Positions 8,285 to 16,987 of a DNA stretch of 64,000 nucleotides are shown in pieces. Every line of letters starts with the position of its first letter. Position 1 is the first letter of the stretch. This DNA is from Bacillota bacterium (GTDB lineage: Bacteria > Bacillota > Clostridia > Acetivibrionales > DTU013). The translations under genes were made by a program, and so were the position numbers. The stretch spans positions 62,001 to 126,000 of the forward strand of contig JAEZRE010000018.1 of the NCBI GenBank assembly GCA_023412915.1, given 5' to 3'. The notes beneath the pieces are model-generated. The model made no database searches, had not been told where the DNA came from, and worked only from the letters and a program-made list of their open reading frames with translations.

Positions 8285-9673
8285 ATGAAAAGTATCCGGT
8301 TTAAGCTCTGGTCAGGTATGATGGCATTGAGCATTGTTGTGCTGATACTGTTATGGCTTTTTCAAATAGTCTTTCTTGAGAATTTCTATACCGAAATGCA
8401 TATATCCGATGTGAAAAAAGCTGCTTTGAGCGCTGTAAAAACCATATCGGAAGACAATGATCCCGATTATGAAAATGCTCTGGAGCCGTTCTCGTATAAA
8501 TACAATGTGGACATCGAACTGATTGGAACCGATGGAAACGCTGTTTTCAGGACCGCAACCATGGGACCAGGCGGGATGCCCATGATGAACGGTATCCGGG
8601 AGAAGGTTTATCAGAAGACGCTAGAAGGCAATGAAGCGGAGCTTTCCTTCACTCATCCGAGGTTAGGAAACAAGTTCATGATGATCGGGTTAAGAGTCGA
8701 GCTCTCCGGAGCTACTCCCGCGGTAATGCTTCTGAACCTGCCGCTGGCTCCCGTTGGAGATACTGTTTCGATACTGAAAAGGCAGTTTTTGTATATTACG
8801 GTACTCCTGCTTGCCGCAGCCCTGTTGATTTCCTATTTGATTTCAAAGGACTTTACCCGGCCGATACTTGAAATAGAAAAAGCCACGGAGGTAATGGCGG
8901 ATGGGGATTTTTCAGCCAGGATTAAGCTTAAACAGCGGGATGAAATCGGAAAGCTGGCAGGCTCGATAAACCATTTGGGAGAACAGCTTTCTAAAATAGA
9001 GCAACTACGGAAGGATCTGATCTCAAACATATCCCATGAACTGCGAACTCCTCTGAGCCTGATACGCGGCTATGCTGAAACGATCCGTGATGTGACCGGA
9101 GAATTCAGGGAGAAAAGAGAGAAGCAAATCCAAATTATCATAGAAGAGACCGAGAGACTGGGCGGCATAGTAGACGACGTCCTGAACCTTTCGCAGCTGC
9201 AGTCGGGCTACGCGGTGCTTTCGATCGGCAGCTTTTCCATAAAAGAACTGCTGAATGCCGTAGTAAAAAGGTATGAGGTGTTAAGTGAGAAAACACGGAT
9301 TGAACTTCTTTCCCGATATGACGAAGACAGGGTTCTGGAGGCGGATAAGGCAAGAATTGAGCAGGTTTTGTACAATTTGATCAACAATGCTTTCAACCAT
9401 ACTGAGGCAGGAGGAAGTATCTTGGTGAATGCCAGAGTTTTGAGCAATGCCGTTCGATTTGAAGTTACCGATACCGGCAGCGGTATAGCCGAGGAAGATA
9501 TTCCGCACATATGGGAAAGGTTTTATAAGGCGGACAAAACTGTTAATAAAAAGGCGGGAACAGGCTTGGGGCTTGCTATTGTGAAAGGCGTGCTCGATGC
9601 CCATCATGCCTCCTATGGCGTGGAAAGCCGGAAAGGTACGGGGACGACTATCTGGTTTGAACTGAAAACATGA
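8285..9673 (+). CDS. Membrane sensor histidine kinase
   Basis: A 462-residue kinase paired with the regulator just upstream. It has an N-terminal membrane segment (about 8-28), a short extracellular domain of about 130 residues that includes a Met/Gly-rich patch (GPGGMPMMNG), a second membrane segment (about 165-185), HAMP, phospho-acceptor H251 in ISHELRTPLSL, then N box NNAFNHTEAGG, G1 DTGSGI and G2 GTGLGLAIV. The Met-rich patch could suggest metal sensing, but that is speculative. Confidence 0.92.
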   Translation: MKSIRFKLWSGMMALSIVVLILLWLFQIVFLENFYTEMHISDVKKAALSAVKTISEDNDPDYENALEPFSYKYNVDIELIGTDGNAVFRTATMGPGGMPMMNGIREKVYQKTLEGNEAELSFTHPRLGNKFMMIGLRVELSGATPAVMLLNLPLAPVGDTVSILKRQFLYITVLLLAAALLISYLISKDFTRPILEIEKATEVMADGDFSARIKLKQRDEIGKLAGSINHLGEQLSKIEQLRKDLISNISHELRTPLSLIRGYAETIRDVTGEFREKREKQIQIIIEETERLGGIVDDVLNLSQLQSGYAVLSIGSFSIKELLNAVVKRYEVLSEKTRIELLSRYDEDRVLEADKARIEQVLYNLINNAFNHTEAGGSILVNARVLSNAVRFEVTDTGSGIAEEDIPHIWERFYKADKTVNKKAGTGLGLAIVKGVLDAHHASYGVESRKGTGTTIWFELKT

Positions 9674-9825
9674 ACTTTTATAAATCTTTCATCCTTCTAT
9701 CATATTTTCATCACAGCTTCCTTCCATAATAAAGACATAGAGACCGGTTAACGCACCTCAGGCGGTCAAATTCAAATGACGGGCGAAGGGACCGGTAAAC
9801 AAAACACGATAGGAGCGTGAATTTT

Positions 9826-10296
9826 ATGAAGAACATGAAGAAGCTTGCGGCAATTATTGCTGCGATGATTATCCTGGGATCGGCAGGGGCTGTGTATGCA
9901 GCTACTGTAAAAACGCCGGCGGAAATAGCTGCCGCCGTGACCGGAAAAACTGTCGACGAGGTCAACGCACAGCGGACAGCCGGAGAAACGTATGGCGCAA
10001 TAGCAAATGAAGCAGGTAAGCTTGATGAGTTCAAGGCACAGATGCTGGAACAAAAGAAAGCCGTTCTGGATCAGAGAGTCAAGGATGGAAAGCTTACACA
10101 AGAGCAGGCTGATGAAATCTACAACGCTATAAAGAACAACCAGGCCAACTGTAATGGAACCGGGAGTTCACAAATCGGCAGAAGGCATAGCGCCGGCTTT
10201 GGAAGCGCTAACGGAACAGGCCGTGGCATAGGCGGAAGAATGGGTAACGGAGCCGGAATGGGCGGCGGCGTCTGCGGAGGTTATTTGAACAGGTAA
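9826..10296 (+). CDS. Small secreted or surface DUF2680-like protein
   Basis: A 156-residue protein with an N-terminal signal peptide (MKKLAAIIAAMIILGSAG, cleavage near VYAAT). The mature part is a helical, charged segment of the DUF2680/YckD type (QKKAVLDQRVKDGKLTQEQADEIYNAI), followed by a Gly-rich tail with several Gly-Arg and Gly-Met runs and a final Cys. Function is not established for the family. Its place directly after a two-component pair suggests it is a target of that system. ATG 9826 is preferred, with AGGAG 10 nt upstream. Confidence 0.75.
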   Translation: MKNMKKLAAIIAAMIILGSAGAVYAATVKTPAEIAAAVTGKTVDEVNAQRTAGETYGAIANEAGKLDEFKAQMLEQKKAVLDQRVKDGKLTQEQADEIYNAIKNNQANCNGTGSSQIGRRHSAGFGSANGTGRGIGGRMGNGAGMGGGVCGGYLNR

Positions 10297-10321
10297 GCTA
10301 TGGTAAGCTATAAGGATAAGG

Positions 10322-10356
10322 CTGCAGTCCGGAAAACCGGGCTGCAGTTTTTCTTT
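10322..10356 (+). terminator. Strong terminator after the DUF2680-like gene
   Basis: An 11-bp stem (CTGCAGTCCGG / CCGGGCTGCAG, one T-G pair) with an AAAA loop is followed by TTTTTCTTT. It marks the end of the ordinary chromosomal block left of the accessory region. Confidence 0.9.
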
Positions 10357-10379
10357 ACCCAAAGTAATTACTATTTGCA

Positions 10380-10400
10380 ATATACCCCCAATGGGTATAT
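10380..10400. promoter_or_regulatory. Orphan palindrome resembling a CsoR-family operator
   Basis: An 8-bp inverted repeat ATATACCC / GGGTATAT with a 5-nt spacer CCAAT. G/C-tract palindromes flanked by TATA are typical of CsoR/RcnR-type metal repressor operators, but no such gene is near. The stretch 10357-10501 is otherwise without a supported gene; a ribosome-site-like GAAGGAG at about 10417 leads only into broken sequence. Confidence 0.3.
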
Positions 10401-10501
10401 ACTCATAAGAGTAATGAAGGAGCGTTTTCCGATTTACTACCGCCATCCTTACAGGTTTAAGCTCAATTTCCTTTTCATTCAGATTTTTATATCTATCTTA
10501 T

Positions 10502-10589
10502 ATTTCCTCAGCCCGTGTTCCACCAGTGTCAGGTACTCATATGGCTGCGGCAGCGTCATGGGCTGGCTTCTGAATACTTCATCAGCACA
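10502..10589 (-). pseudogene. Decayed 3' remnant of asnB with internal deletion
   Basis: Bases 10502-10567 match the end of the asnB 3' half at 19501-19566 in 56 of 66 positions. Bases 10572-10583 are identical to 20168-20179, and 10572-10589 still encode C-A-D-E-V-F on the minus strand. About 600 bp between these two parts is missing. The fused frame reads on as CADEVF, then SQPMTLPQPYEYL, compared with GQLMALPQLYAYL in the longer copy. Homology ends at 10589/10590, 4 bp short of the position where the downstream element joins asnB. I read this as the original asnB 3' end, displaced by integration of the cassette at 10.6-20.2 kb and then eroded. Confidence 0.85.
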
Positions 10590-10668
10590 TTAGTCTGCAC
10601 ACTCGCACTTGCAGATTTATGACAGATAAATGCCTGTGCCGACATTTTACCTGTAGAACTTAGTTGTA

Positions 10669-10677
10669 TGCTATAAT
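10669..10677 (+). promoter_or_regulatory. Extended -10 promoter of the first sugar cassette
   Basis: TGCTATAAT is an extended -10 (TG-N-TATAAT) about 70 bp upstream of the kinase gene start. No good -35 hexamer is present, which suits an extended -10 promoter. Confidence 0.5.
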
Positions 10678-10746
10678 GAAAAATACAATTCGGGAAAAAG
10701 GTACCGGAGCCGCAGCGTTTGTCTGCATATAGGGGTGTGATTATCT

Positions 10747-12453
10747 TTGAAATTTCCATACTTGAAACAATTTGATTTCAGGAAATCATTAAATGTCAAG
10801 GTTTTGGCATCGATGCTGGCTGCATTATTGGCAATCATATTCTTTATGGAGGTTTCAAATCTTTTTGTTCTTGATGTTTACCAAAAAAGAGCCCAAAGTA
10901 CATATCAGAATTCATTAAAGCTGTATAGCGAATATTGGGACGGCAAGTTTAATGTTATTAACAATTCATTAATAACATTGGCAAGCTCCACTTCTGATAA
11001 TAATTTTAATAATATCTGCTATTCCGATAACGGGCTAGCCTTTGAAACCAGCAAAGTAGTACTTGCAAAAAGGCTTGACGAGATAGCACGTATTAATAAA
11101 CAATTCGGGACGTTTATATACGTACCCGACAGGAATATTTTCATTGAATCATTCAGTAATTTAGGCAGTTATTCAGACCAGATCGATTTTGACAATGAAT
11201 TGAAAAAGTATATCAAAGACAATCATATAAGCTACAATAGAGAATGGTATTTACTTAAAGTGGAAAATAAGATGTATTTCATAAAGATTTTTCATATACA
11301 GAAAGGCTATGTTGGCGCCGCTATAGAATGCAGGAGCATACTTCAGAATTTAATTCAGGACAAATCGATCGTCGGTGCGGCAGCGTTAATTGACGAAAAC
11401 AATAATGTTGCATACCAGTTGAATGCCGGAATGACCTTTGATAATACATCTTCTTCTTTATTTCTGGAAGGTCTGGAACTGGCTGACTACAAAATCGGTA
11501 TCAATGCTTCGGAAAAATCAATATACAGCGATAGGACCCTGTTCGTTTTAATCCTGCTTGGCGTTTTTATTGTTGGACTCATAGTAGTGCTGGTAAACAT
11601 AAGGGTTCAAATGAAAATTGTTCTTAACCCTCTCAATAGACTAAAAAAAGCAATGGAAAAGTTCAGCAGAGGTGAAATGGATGTAAGACTTGAGGAGAAC
11701 TTGTCCAGTAATGAGATAAACACCCTCAATAGAACATTCAATTTTATGGCTGAGCAGATAACTAACTTAAAAATCGACGTATATGAATCTGAAATAGAGA
11801 AGCAGGAAATTCAGAGAAGTTTTTTAAGGGTGCAGATTCAGCCGCATTTTTATACCAATATTCTGAATCTGGTCTATGGGTTGGCGGAAATAGCTGATTT
11901 CAAAAGCATACAGCGGATTTGTATTTTTACGTCCAACTATTTCAGATATCTTTTAAGCGACAAAAATACATTTGTAACTTTAGATAGGGAAATAGACTGT
12001 GTGAAAAATTATGTTGAAATACAAAAAATAAGGTATCCCCAATTTCTTAATTTCCATATGGAATCCGCTGTAGACGTAAATGAAAAATTGGTACCTCCCT
12101 TGATTTTGCAGACTTTCGTCGAGAACAGTATTAAGCATAACGTGACCTATGTGCCAATCCTCAATGTTACTGTCGACATCCGACAAGATGAGGATGAATT
12201 AGTGTTAACCGTTATCGATAATGGCCTCGGATTCTCAGAGGATCTGGTGGCTAAATTGAACGTGGATGAAAACATTTCAGAAGACGGCAAGCATATCGGT
12301 ATAGTAAATGTAAAGCAGAGACTCAGGATGATTTATGGAAATGATGCTCAGGTTTTGATAAAAAGCAATACGGAAAATACGACGGTTAGAATACTGATAC
12401 CGGCAAGTGTTGCGAAAGAGAGGGGAAAAAATGAATATACTGCTTGTGGATGA
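10747..12453 (+). CDS. YesM-type sensor histidine kinase of the GH3 cassette
   Basis: A 568-residue kinase of the family that senses extracellular oligosaccharides or their binding proteins. Membrane segments lie at about residues 18-40 and 257-280 around an extracellular sensor domain, followed by HAMP and a His_kinase/HATPase module with H367 in QIQPHFYTNILN, N box NSIKHN and G1 DNGLGF. The start is a TTG (10747) behind GGGGTG; no earlier ATG is in frame. It overlaps the AraC-type regulator gene by 23 bp. It is the first gene of a sensor-transporter-glycosidase cassette. It is related in plan, though not closely in sequence, to the kinase at 20331. Confidence 0.92.
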   Translation: MKFPYLKQFDFRKSLNVKVLASMLAALLAIIFFMEVSNLFVLDVYQKRAQSTYQNSLKLYSEYWDGKFNVINNSLITLASSTSDNNFNNICYSDNGLAFETSKVVLAKRLDEIARINKQFGTFIYVPDRNIFIESFSNLGSYSDQIDFDNELKKYIKDNHISYNREWYLLKVENKMYFIKIFHIQKGYVGAAIECRSILQNLIQDKSIVGAAALIDENNNVAYQLNAGMTFDNTSSSLFLEGLELADYKIGINASEKSIYSDRTLFVLILLGVFIVGLIVVLVNIRVQMKIVLNPLNRLKKAMEKFSRGEMDVRLEENLSSNEINTLNRTFNFMAEQITNLKIDVYESEIEKQEIQRSFLRVQIQPHFYTNILNLVYGLAEIADFKSIQRICIFTSNYFRYLLSDKNTFVTLDREIDCVKNYVEIQKIRYPQFLNFHMESAVDVNEKLVPPLILQTFVENSIKHNVTYVPILNVTVDIRQDEDELVLTVIDNGLGFSEDLVAKLNVDENISEDGKHIGIVNVKQRLRMIYGNDAQVLIKSNTENTTVRILIPASVAKERGKNEYTACG

Positions 12454-13258
12454 TGAGATTGTAGTTATCAATATTCTGGCAAAGACTATAGACTGGAAGT
12501 CGATAGGAATCGATCAGGTATTCTGCGCTTATAACGCTTTTGAGGCAAGAAAAATAATAGATTTGAATCCAATAGACCTGATCATCTGCGATATAGAAAT
12601 GCCGCTTGAAAACGGGCTGCACCTTTTGGAATGGGTCAGAACTCAGCGCCCGCATATTCTCAATATCATTCTGACAGGATATCCTGATTTTAATTATGCA
12701 CAAAGCGCCATTTCGATTGGCGTATATAAGTTTTTATTAAAACCGGTTGTATTTTCCGATCTTACGGAAGTTGTAAGGGAAGCTGTAGCTAAAATTGAAA
12801 AGGATACGGTTAAGGAGAAATACAGACAATACGGTGAATATCTGGTTAAAAGAATCGACTCTGAAGAATTAATTGAGGAACAGATGAATAACATGGTAAA
12901 CCGGTTAAGGGAACCGGATGTAAAGGGTTCAAGGGAAGGAACCGTGGTCAATATTGTAAAGGATTATTTGGAGCAGCATTATAACGAGAACATCAGCAGA
13001 AAAGATATTGAATCTCTGGTTCACTTGAATGAAGATTACCTGAACAGGATCTATAAAAAAGCAACAGGTTATTCCTTGCTGGAATACATCCAATATTACA
13101 GGATTACAATGGCTAGAAGGATGCTGAACGATTCAAATACTTCCATTAGCGAAATAGCTGCCAGGATTGGATATGATTCTCCGGCCTACTTCTCCAAAGT
13201 GTTCAAAAAATCCACGGGTTTGACTCCTTTGGAGTATCGGAATGATAAGCTTGCCTGA
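12431..13258 (+). CDS. YesN-type response regulator with AraC DNA-binding domain, short form
   Basis: A 275-residue regulator: receiver domain (1-120; D7-D8, phosphoacceptor D54 in ICDIEMP, Lys in FLLKPV) and a C-terminal AraC-type double helix-turn-helix from about residue 175 (NEDYLNRIYKKATGYSLLEY, then ISEIAARIGYDSPAYFSKVF). ATG 12431 lies within the 3' end of the kinase gene behind AGAGGGG, so the pair is coupled. It lacks the long middle domain of the regulator at 22175. It probably activates the binding-protein, permease and glycosidase genes downstream in response to a plant glycan oligosaccharide. Confidence 0.92.
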   Translation: MNILLVDDEIVVINILAKTIDWKSIGIDQVFCAYNAFEARKIIDLNPIDLIICDIEMPLENGLHLLEWVRTQRPHILNIILTGYPDFNYAQSAISIGVYKFLLKPVVFSDLTEVVREAVAKIEKDTVKEKYRQYGEYLVKRIDSEELIEEQMNNMVNRLREPDVKGSREGTVVNIVKDYLEQHYNENISRKDIESLVHLNEDYLNRIYKKATGYSLLEYIQYYRITMARRMLNDSNTSISEIAARIGYDSPAYFSKVFKKSTGLTPLEYRNDKLA

Positions 13259-13387
13259 CATGTCGGTTTTGTTATAGAAACAGTCGTTTGTATTGTTGAT
13301 GGGTGATTGCGAAGAGTGTTATATTTTTCTCAGGTTGGCGCCACCTGTATCTTTCATTTGTCGAGTAAAAAATATAGGAGGAAAGTT

Positions 13388-14977
13388 ATGAGGAAGAAAC
13401 TTAGAATTGTTTCAGTTTTATCGGTTCTCCTGATCTTTGCAATGCTCTTTTCAGCATGCGGAACATCATCCAATGATGTCGGCCCATCAAGTACATCGAG
13501 TTCACCTGAGGCTTCGGTCTCATCAACGGCTGGAGGGACAGACACCACAGTAAGCGCTGATCCGGTTTTGAAAGACGGTAATCCTGTCGAATTGAATTTG
13601 TATGTGCCAGGACCCAACGCAAATCCGTCAAGCCTGGCAGAAGTGGAAAGTTCCATAGACGACATCATCAAAGACAAAATTGATGCGACAATAAAATTCA
13701 ATATCATTGAATGGGGCTCATATGCAGATCAGCTGAACCTGATACTTTCCAGCGGTGAAAATGCCGATATTGCCTTCACTTTTTCCAGCACCACCACTTT
13801 TGCCAGGAACGGCCAGGTACAAGATATAACCCCGCTGGTACAAAAATATGCCTCAGATACATATGGCCAGTTCGAAAAGTACCTTGATGCTTGCAAAGTA
13901 AACGGACAGCTTTATGGATTGCCTACCTTCCATGAGTATGCTTATAGTGCCGGGCTTGTTTGCAGAAAGGATATATTCGATCAGACAGGCATCGATGCAA
14001 GTACAGTTAAAACATGGGATGACGTGGAAAATGTCATTAAAAAAGTTCGTGAGCAGAACCCGAAAATGAATTTGTTGACGAATCCGGAGACGTCAGCGGG
14101 GGCATTGGAGTATCTGAATACCGGTATTTTCGATATTCTACAAAATGATTCCAAAGTTGGAATTTATGTGAACGAGAATCAGGGTGATAAATTACAGGTA
14201 CTCAGCATTTTTTCCACACCGGAATACATGGATATGGCTAAAAAGGCCTACGATTGGAATAAAAAGGGGTATTTCGTTCCTGATATAACAACAAACTCCG
14301 TAACCAGGCAGGATATGATAAAGGCAGGCAACACATTTGGGTTTGTAGGACAAATCCACCCCGGAATTGTCAATCAGGAAACTAATAATTCCGGTAAGCA
14401 GATGATGACAGTTCCAATAACGGATGCCGTTTCAGCAACAGCCAATGTTAATTTTGCGCAGTATATGATTCCGACTGCTTGCAAAAATCCTGAAAAGGCT
14501 GTAGCTTTCCTCAATATACTGTATTCGGACAAAAATGTGCAGAATCTTTACTCGTATGGCATCGAAGGGAAGGACTATGTAATAAAGGACAAGGATAAGG
14601 GAATTATCGGATTCCCGGATGGCAAGGATGGTACGTCGGTAGGCTGGAATATGGAAACCTGGCTGACAGGCAACGCATCCATCTCCTACACCAGAGATAC
14701 GGATTCTCCGTCACACTGGCAGGATTACCTTGATTTCAACTCTAAAGCTACCATATCGCCATTGTATGGGTTCGTATACGATACTGCAAATGTGCAGAAT
14801 GAAATCGCGGCAGTTAAAAATGTTCTCAGCAAGTATCAGGCAGTTATTGAATCCGGATATGCGGATCCCGACAAATCGGTTGCAGCGCTCAACAAAGAAC
14901 TGCAGGATGCAGGAATCCAGAAGATCATAGATGATGGACAACAGCAGGTTGATAAATTCCTTGCCGCTAAAAAGTAA
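13388..14977 (+). CDS. Extracellular sugar-binding lipoprotein (LipO/YtcQ type)
   Basis: A 529-residue ABC solute-binding lipoprotein. Signal peptide with lipobox LFSAC at residues 21-25 (lipidated Cys), a Ser/Thr-rich linker, then a family-1-type fold with ENADIAFTFSS and late motifs GFPDGKDG and GYADPDKSVAALN. Length over 500 residues and its company (LplB/YtcP-like permeases, YesMN) match the LipO group for oligosaccharides. ATG 13388 follows AGGAGG; in-frame sequence upstream does not look like signal peptide. It supplies substrate to the permeases at 15130 and 16057. The substrate is not deducible, although the GH3 gene suggests a beta-glucoside or beta-xyloside. Confidence 0.92.
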   Translation: MRKKLRIVSVLSVLLIFAMLFSACGTSSNDVGPSSTSSSPEASVSSTAGGTDTTVSADPVLKDGNPVELNLYVPGPNANPSSLAEVESSIDDIIKDKIDATIKFNIIEWGSYADQLNLILSSGENADIAFTFSSTTTFARNGQVQDITPLVQKYASDTYGQFEKYLDACKVNGQLYGLPTFHEYAYSAGLVCRKDIFDQTGIDASTVKTWDDVENVIKKVREQNPKMNLLTNPETSAGALEYLNTGIFDILQNDSKVGIYVNENQGDKLQVLSIFSTPEYMDMAKKAYDWNKKGYFVPDITTNSVTRQDMIKAGNTFGFVGQIHPGIVNQETNNSGKQMMTVPITDAVSATANVNFAQYMIPTACKNPEKAVAFLNILYSDKNVQNLYSYGIEGKDYVIKDKDKGIIGFPDGKDGTSVGWNMETWLTGNASISYTRDTDSPSHWQDYLDFNSKATISPLYGFVYDTANVQNEIAAVKNVLSKYQAVIESGYADPDKSVAALNKELQDAGIQKIIDDGQQQVDKFLAAKK

Positions 14978-15000
14978 TAGAATTTTCAACCCGTAAAGCT

Positions 15001-15075
15001 CCTGCTGCATTGTTTAAGCGGCAGGAATGACATTTCGGAAGATACCGTCGACACTCTTGCAAGGCGGTATCTTCC
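15001..15075 (+). promoter_or_regulatory. Two hairpins between binding-protein and permease genes
   Basis: A stem at 15001-15008/15018-15025 and a perfect 11-bp stem at 15037-15047/15065-15075 (GGAAGATACCG and its complement) lie in the 152-bp gap. No long T tract follows. Such structures commonly give more binding-protein mRNA than permease mRNA, by attenuation or by 3'-end protection; that role is inferred. Confidence 0.6.
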
Positions 15076-15129
15076 GTATAAATTTGTTGGCGTTTTTGCA
15101 ATCCGGCACTTAAAATCTATTATTATGGG

Positions 15130-16044
15130 ATGCTTGATCATATGAAAACAATTAAGAAGTATACTCCGCTCTATATCATGCTAATACCAGGGTTCCTGTA
15201 CCTGCTGGTCAATAACTATATCCCTATGTTAGGCATGATTATTGCCTTTAAAAATGTAAACTTTGCAAAAGGTTTTTTTAAAAGTGATTGGGTCGGCTTT
15301 GCCAATTTTAAATATTTATTCACGACACCGGATGCTTTTCGAATTACAAGAAATACAATCGGATATAACCTGGTGTTTATTGTTGTAGGTTTGATTGTTT
15401 CGGTAACCATTGCGATTCTGCTAAGTGAAATCCGTAATAAAATATGTGTGCGGATATACCAAACGGTAATTATGCTTCCTTTCATGATTTCCATGGTTAT
15501 TGTAAGTTATCTCGCCTATGCGTTTCTTGCCGGGGATACCGGTTTTATAAACGGAGTATTGAGTGCTTTGCATTTAGGAAAAATATCATGGTATAACGAA
15601 CCTGAATACTGGCCTTTTATTCTGGTCTTTATCAGTTGCTGGAAGGGAGCCGGATATACTTCGGTTATTTATCTGGCGTCCATATTGGGGATTGATTCCG
15701 AAATGTATGAAGCAGCATCGATGGATGGTATTTCAAAGATGAAGGAGATATGGTATATCACTTTGCCTATGATCAAACCAACAATTATAACGATGGTACT
15801 TTTAAGTATAGGAAGAATATTTTACTCTGATTTCGGACTATTCTATCAGGTGCCGATGTACTCAGGCGCGCTTATTGATGTAACAAACACTATTGATACT
15901 TACGTCTACAGAGGGCTGATGACCTTGGGGAACATCGGTATGTCTTCCGCCGCAGGCGTATATCAGTCGTTTGTCGGATTTATACTGGTGCTTATTGCCA
16001 ACCAGATTACTAAACGGTACAGCAGTGAGAATTCTATATTTTAA
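15130..16044 (+). CDS. Sugar ABC transporter permease (LplB type)
   Basis: A 304-residue inner-membrane protein with about six membrane helices and the EAA-type cytoplasmic loop YEAASMDGISKMKEIWYITLP at about residues 197-217 that docks the ATPase. It pairs with the permease at 16057 and the lipoprotein at 13388. No ATPase is encoded in the cassette; CUT1 importers of this kind usually share a housekeeping MsmX-type ATPase encoded elsewhere. Start ATG 15130 is tentative, since an ATG four codons later is equally possible and no strong ribosome site decides. Confidence 0.92.
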   Translation: MLDHMKTIKKYTPLYIMLIPGFLYLLVNNYIPMLGMIIAFKNVNFAKGFFKSDWVGFANFKYLFTTPDAFRITRNTIGYNLVFIVVGLIVSVTIAILLSEIRNKICVRIYQTVIMLPFMISMVIVSYLAYAFLAGDTGFINGVLSALHLGKISWYNEPEYWPFILVFISCWKGAGYTSVIYLASILGIDSEMYEAASMDGISKMKEIWYITLPMIKPTIITMVLLSIGRIFYSDFGLFYQVPMYSGALIDVTNTIDTYVYRGLMTLGNIGMSSAAGVYQSFVGFILVLIANQITKRYSSENSIF

Positions 16045-16056
16045 GGGGCGATTCAT

Positions 16057-16950
16057 TTGGTTCAAAAAAGTGACCGGAAGTTCCAGATCCTTTCTAATAT
16101 TATCATGATGCTCGGAACCCTGATAACAGTTTTGCCATTTGCTTTACTTATTATGTCTTCATTTACAAAAAACACGGATATTACCTTATACGGTTATTCA
16201 TTCATACCCAGGCAGCTGAGCCTGGATGCCTATTCCTATATCTACCGGGAGAGGAAACAGATTTTCAGTGCATATATGATAACAGTACTGGTAACAGCGG
16301 TTGGAACAGCAATTGGTCTTCTGATGTCGATACTATATGCATATGTTTTGTCCAAACCGCATTTTCCGGGCAAAAGATTCTTTTCCTTGTTTCTGTTCTT
16401 TACCATGCTCTTTAATGGCGGGCTTGTTCCAACCTATATCATGTATACTCAGTTTTTTCATATAAAAAATACTGTGTTCGCACTTGTAATACCGAGCTTA
16501 TTAATGGGGGCTTTTAATGTAATTCTGATAAGAAGCTATCTGCAGAATAATATACCTCAGGCGCTGACGGAAGCGGCTTTCATTGATGGAGCCAGTGAAT
16601 ATCAGATCGTTTTGAAAATCGTATTTCCGATGGCAAAGCCAATTATCGCTACAATAGGACTTTTTATCGGACTTGCGTACTGGAACGACTGGATGAATGG
16701 ACTGTATTATGTTACCAATACTAAGTTGTTCAGTATACAGCAGCTGTTGACAAATATGATGAGAAATATTGAATATCTTTCCAAAAACGCAAATACCAAT
16801 ATAAATCTGAGTAATATCGCAAACGGAATACCCCAGGCTACGGTGCGTATGGCCATTGCCGTAATCGGCATACTTCCGATCTTGATTGTATACCCTTTTG
16901 TTCAGAAGTACTTTGTAAAGGGAATATCTTTAGGAGCGGTTAAAGGTTAA
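16057..16950 (+). CDS. Sugar ABC transporter permease (YtcP type)
   Basis: A 297-residue membrane protein of the carbohydrate uptake-1 class: N-terminal helix ILSNIIMMLGTLITVLPFAL, several further helices and the EAA loop TEAAFIDGASEYQIVLKIVFP. It ends in the family-typical GISLGAVKG. The start is a TTG behind AAGGGG, 13 bp after the previous stop, so the two permeases are co-translated. It should form a heterodimer with the permease at 15130. Confidence 0.93.
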   Translation: MVQKSDRKFQILSNIIMMLGTLITVLPFALLIMSSFTKNTDITLYGYSFIPRQLSLDAYSYIYRERKQIFSAYMITVLVTAVGTAIGLLMSILYAYVLSKPHFPGKRFFSLFLFFTMLFNGGLVPTYIMYTQFFHIKNTVFALVIPSLLMGAFNVILIRSYLQNNIPQALTEAAFIDGASEYQIVLKIVFPMAKPIIATIGLFIGLAYWNDWMNGLYYVTNTKLFSIQQLLTNMMRNIEYLSKNANTNINLSNIANGIPQATVRMAIAVIGILPILIVYPFVQKYFVKGISLGAVKG

Positions 16951-16987
16951 GATTAAAAGTATATGACTTTCTAAAGGAGATAGGAAA

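Noticed and set aside
10300..10593. 97-codon frame in the gap before the GH3 cassette
   Set aside because: It reads through a terminator and through the antisense of the asnB remnant, so it cannot be a real protein gene.
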